Both the position numbers and the translations under genes were made by a program. From contig JACCXE010000274.1 in NCBI GenBank assembly GCA_013697265.1, positions 1-7,800 on the forward strand: 7,800 nt of DNA, written 5' to 3'. Shown here in pieces: positions 5,088 to 7,800 of this stretch (position 1 is the first letter of the stretch; every line of letters starts with the position of its first letter). The notes below the pieces were generated by a model. It saw only the letters and a list, made by a program, of their open reading frames with translations, was not told the origin of the DNA and ran no database searches. The DNA comes from Actinomycetota bacterium. GTDB taxonomy: Bacteria > Actinomycetota > Acidimicrobiia > Acidimicrobiales > JACCXE01.

Positions 5088-6143
5088 ATGTCTGAGGCGC
5101 CAACGAGTCTTGGCGAGATCGCCAAGCGAGTCGACGCCCGCATCGACGAACTGCTCGCAGGCGAGATCACGCGGTGGACCGAAATCGACGCGGCGATGAC
5201 CGAGCCGCTCGAGGTGTTGCGCGAGTTCGTGCTCGCCGGCGGCAAGCGCCTACGCCCGGCGTTTTGCTACTGGGCCTTCGTCGGCGTGGGCGGCGACGGC
5301 GACGACCCGGCGGTGATCGATGCCGGTGCCGCGCTCGAGTTGCTCCACACCTTTGCCCTTGTGCACGACGACATCATGGACAACTCCGACCGCCGCCGAG
5401 GCCTGTTGACCGTGCATCGGCATTTCGAGAAGCGTCACGGTGAACAGGCCTGGAGAGGCGAGACCCGCCGATTCGGTGAGGGCGCCGCGATCCTCATAGG
5501 CGACCTTGCTTTCGTCTACGCCGACCAGCTGCTGCGCGCCGCGCCGCAGGACGCGCTCGACGTGTTCACCGAGCTGCGGCTCGAGGTGAACGTCGGGCAG
5601 TACCTCGACCTCGTCGGCACGGTGCAGGGTGACGCGTCGTCCGACTTGGCCCGCAAAATCTGCATCTACAAGTCCGGCAAATACACGGTCGAGCGGCCCC
5701 TCCACCTGGGCGCGGCGCTCGCCGGCCGCTTCGCCGAATGTCAGGCCCCACTCAGTGCGTATGGGGACCCGCTCGGCGAGGCATTCCAACTGGTGGACGA
5801 CTTGCTGGGAACCTTCGGTGACGCGGCGGTGACGGGCAAGCCCGTGGGCGAAGACCTACGCGAGGGGAAGCCGACCACGCTGTTCGCCCACGCCCGCGAG
5901 GCGGCGGTAGGCGCCGACGCCGACATGCTGGCCGACCGCTACGGCGCGACCGACCTGTCTCCCGGCGACATCACTGCCATGCAAGATCTATTCGAGCGCA
6001 CCGGCGCCCGCGCCGCCACTGAACGCCGCGTGGAAACGCTGGTCGACCAAGCCCTCGACGCGCTCGCGACCGCACCCATATCGGGCGTCGCCCGGGACGA
6101 GCTCGACGCCCTCGCTCGGTTCGTCGCCGAGCGGGACTTCTGA
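5088..6143 (+). CDS. All-trans polyprenyl diphosphate synthase (probably geranylgeranyl), IdsA-like
   Basis: This 351-residue isoprenyl synthase condenses IPP with allylic diphosphates. Motifs in order are GGKRLRP (51-57, IPP binding), the first Asp-rich motif DDIMD (94-98) followed by the RR pair at 102-103, GQYLD (170-174), Lys195 with Lys198 in YKSGKYT (194-200), FQLVDD (233-238) and GKPVGEDLREGKPT (250-263). The second Asp-rich motif is DDLLG rather than DDxxD, the form common in actinobacterial IdsA-like enzymes. Phe89, five residues before the first Asp, with no insertion in the first motif, resembles type I GGPP synthases. A C15-C20 product is therefore most likely, though chain length is an inference. 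It is cytoplasmic. The downstream dxs (27 bases) starts the pathway that supplies its substrates. GGPP or FPP would feed carotenoids, quinones or polyprenyl carriers. Confidence 0.93.
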   Translation: MSEAPTSLGEIAKRVDARIDELLAGEITRWTEIDAAMTEPLEVLREFVLAGGKRLRPAFCYWAFVGVGGDGDDPAVIDAGAALELLHTFALVHDDIMDNSDRRRGLLTVHRHFEKRHGEQAWRGETRRFGEGAAILIGDLAFVYADQLLRAAPQDALDVFTELRLEVNVGQYLDLVGTVQGDASSDLARKICIYKSGKYTVERPLHLGAALAGRFAECQAPLSAYGDPLGEAFQLVDDLLGTFGDAAVTGKPVGEDLREGKPTTLFAHAREAAVGADADMLADRYGATDLSPGDITAMQDLFERTGARAATERRVETLVDQALDALATAPISGVARDELDALARFVAERDF

Positions 6144-6157
6144 CGGGCGGCGGATAG

Positions 6158-6163
6158 GGTGAG
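6158..6163 (+). promoter_or_regulatory. Probable ribosome binding site of dxs
   Basis: GGTGAG, whose GGTGA can pair with the UCACC of the 16S 3' end, lies 7 bases before the ATG at 6171. It supports that ATG over the in-frame GTG at 6159, which overlaps this site and would add four residues. A TANNNT string (TAGGGT, 6155-6160) overlaps it but stands 10 bases from the ATG. Dxs is thus more likely translated from the upstream prenyl-synthase transcript. Confidence 0.42.
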
Positions 6164-6170
6164 TGCCGAA

Positions 6171-7800
6171 ATGTTGCTCGACCGCGTCAAATCTCCCGAG
6201 GACCTCAAGGCGCTGAGCTACGCCGAGTTAGCCGAACTGGCCGCGGAGATGCGCCAGTTCATCGTGGAGGCGGTGGCCAAGAGCACCAGCGGCGGTCATC
6301 TCGGCTCGAACCTTGGCGCCGTCGAACTGACCATCGCCATTCACAGGGTGTTCGAGTCGCCCCGCGACATCATCTTGTGGGACACGGGCCACCAGGCCTA
6401 CGCGCACAAGATCATCACCGGCCGGGCCAATCGCTTCGACGTGCTTCGCCAAGAAGACGGACTGTCGGGTTACCCGAACCGCATCGAAAGCGAGCACGAC
6501 TGGATCGAGAACAGCCACGCGTCGACGGTGCTTTCCTACGCCCACGGCTTGGCCGCGTCGGTGGCCAAGGGCACCACCGAGCGCAACGTGGTGTCAGTGA
6601 TCGGCGACGGATCGATGACCGGCGGCATGGCGTATGAAGCCCTGAACAACTTGGGCCACAGCGGCACCCGCTGCGTGATCGTGCTCAACGACAACGGTCG
6701 GTCGTATGCGCCGACGGTGTCGTCGCTCACCGAAAGCGTGAGCCGGTTGCGGCTGAACCCGCAGTACCTGAACTTCCGCCGCTTCGGCGAACAGGTTGCC
6801 GGTGAGCTGCCCGTAGTCGGCCCCTACATGGCCAAGGCCTGGAAGGGCATGACCGCGGCGATGCGCGAAGTCGCCGAGCCGACCGTGTTCTTCGAAGCAC
6901 TCGGCGTGCGTTACGTCGGACCGATCGACGGGCATGACGTGGCCGGCCTCGAAGACGCGCTGCATAACGCGGCCGACTTCGACGGACCGATCGTGGTGCA
7001 CGTGGTCACGCAGAAAGGCCGTGGCTACCCGCCGGCCGAAGACGACGACGAGAAGTGCCTGCACGACGCGGGCGACTTCGACCCGGTCACCGGCCCCGGC
7101 GCTTCTTCACTCGCTGGCTACACCAAGGCGTTTTCGGACGCGGTCATCGCCGAGGCCAAGCGTCACCCGCAAGTGATGGCGATCACCGCGGCGATGCCGG
7201 GCCCTACCGGCTTGTTGCCGTTCCAAGATCTGTTCCCTGATCGCTACTTCGACGTCGGCATCGCCGAGCAGCATGCGGTCACGATGGCCGCGGGTATGGC
7301 GATGGGAGGCCTGCGTCCGGTCGTCGCGTTGTATTCGACGTTCTTCAGCCGTGCCTTCGATCAGGCCAATCTCGACGTCGGTCTGCACGGACTGCCGGTC
7401 GTATTCGCGCTCGACCGGGCCGGCATCACCGGCGACGACGGCGCGTCGCACCACGGCGTGCTCGACATGGTGTTGTGTCAGACGATCCCGGGCATGACGA
7501 TGTTCGCCCCGTCCTCGGTGCAAGAAATCCCCGAAATGCTCGCCACCGCGATGAGCCTCAACGGGCCCGCAGTGATTCGCTTTCCTAAGGGTGTGGCCCG
7601 CCAGGTCGACGGCGCCGAAGTCGGCAACGGCCTCGACGCCCGCCGCTGGCGCACCAGCGATTCGCGCGAAGTAGCGATCATCGGCGTGGGCAAGATGCTG
7701 GCTGCCGCGCTCGCCGCGGCCGAGTTGTTGGCCGAAGAAGGCATCGACGCCACCGTGTGGGACCCCCGCGTGGTGAAGCCCCTCGACCCGCTGATGCTGG
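6171..7800 (+). CDS. dxs: 1-deoxy-D-xylulose-5-phosphate synthase, partial (C-terminus beyond the right edge)
   Basis: 543 residues lie in the window, against about 620-640 for the family, so the last 80-100 residues are missing. The enzyme joins pyruvate and glyceraldehyde 3-phosphate to make DXP, the entry to the MEP isoprenoid pathway and a precursor of thiamine and pyridoxal. It uses thiamine diphosphate and Mg2+. The N-terminal ThDP domain shows GGHLGSNLG (His43), DTGHQAYAHK (71-80), GLSGYPNR, GDGSMTGG (145-152, Asp146) and NDNGRSYAP (Asn175 at the usual 29-residue distance from the Asp for metal binding). The pyrimidine-binding domain shows DVGIAEQHAVT with the cofactor-activating Glu366, STFFSRAFDQ, FALDRAGITGDDG and SHHG (His427/His428). 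The C-terminal transketolase domain begins near residue 498. All catalytic residues in view are intact. It is probably cotranscribed with the prenyl synthase 27 bases upstream. Confidence 0.97.
   Translation, partial: MLLDRVKSPEDLKALSYAELAELAAEMRQFIVEAVAKSTSGGHLGSNLGAVELTIAIHRVFESPRDIILWDTGHQAYAHKIITGRANRFDVLRQEDGLSGYPNRIESEHDWIENSHASTVLSYAHGLAASVAKGTTERNVVSVIGDGSMTGGMAYEALNNLGHSGTRCVIVLNDNGRSYAPTVSSLTESVSRLRLNPQYLNFRRFGEQVAGELPVVGPYMAKAWKGMTAAMREVAEPTVFFEALGVRYVGPIDGHDVAGLEDALHNAADFDGPIVVHVVTQKGRGYPPAEDDDEKCLHDAGDFDPVTGPGASSLAGYTKAFSDAVIAEAKRHPQVMAITAAMPGPTGLLPFQDLFPDRYFDVGIAEQHAVTMAAGMAMGGLRPVVALYSTFFSRAFDQANLDVGLHGLPVVFALDRAGITGDDGASHHGVLDMVLCQTIPGMTMFAPSSVQEIPEMLATAMSLNGPAVIRFPKGVARQVDGAEVGNGLDARRWRTSDSREVAIIGVGKMLAAALAAAELLAEEGIDATVWDPRVVKPLDPLML

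Noticed and set aside
4388..5095. A 235-codon plus-strand frame across the peroxidase region
   Set aside because: The minus strand here encodes a complete peroxidase with its full catalytic tetrad; this frame even runs through the terminator hairpin and the divergent promoter.
5250..5789. A 179-codon minus-strand frame inside the prenyl synthase
   Set aside because: It is antisense to intact DDIMD and GQYLD motifs; typical of high-GC shadow frames.

Overview
This 7.8 kb window is GC-rich (about two thirds G+C by eye) bacterial chromosome with dense, mostly housekeeping gene content. The combination suggests an actinomycete (Actinomycetota), possibly of the Acidimicrobiia type: an IdsA-like prenyl synthase with the actinobacterial DDLLG second motif next to dxs, an LppX/LprG-like lipoprotein, GTG and TTG starts, and starts placed right behind -10 boxes without Shine-Dalgarno sequences. 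The class-level assignment is a guess. No rRNA, tRNA, CRISPR array, insertion sequence or phage gene is visible. The longest gene-free stretch is about 157 bases.

Left part (1-1260, minus strand): a two-gene operon encodes a small lipoprotein and then an alpha/beta hydrolase. They are joined by an ATGA stop/start overlap, and the hydrolase runs off the left edge. Divergent from it, 19 bases away, is a plus-strand lipid-envelope operon (1280-3840). It holds a flippase-like membrane protein, a PAP2/inositol-phosphorylceramide-synthase-like membrane enzyme (again with ATGA overlap), and 9 bases further an RhlG-like short-chain dehydrogenase. The two operons appear to share one near-symmetric -10 box (TAACTTA) lying between their start codons.

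Middle part (3841-4468): a 71-base imperfect palindrome is followed by a promoter with three copies of an AGTTAGC half-site. Next comes a small phasin/HBHA-like protein with an Ala/Lys/Pro tail, a 25-base tandem duplication covering its stop codon, and a strong hairpin that probably terminates transcription from both sides.

Right part (4469-7800): a minus-strand Cys-type glutathione peroxidase lies divergent from an isoprenoid pair. The pair is an all-trans polyprenyl (probably GGPP) synthase followed 27 bases later by dxs, the first enzyme of the MEP pathway, which runs off the right edge. Dxs feeds the pathway whose C5 products the prenyl synthase condenses.

The most interesting signals are regulatory. 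Six start codons sit 6-8 bases behind a TANNNT box, which implies leaderless transcripts. There is also the shared bidirectional -10 box, the three-half-site operator and the long palindrome. I see no convincing new multi-gene system.
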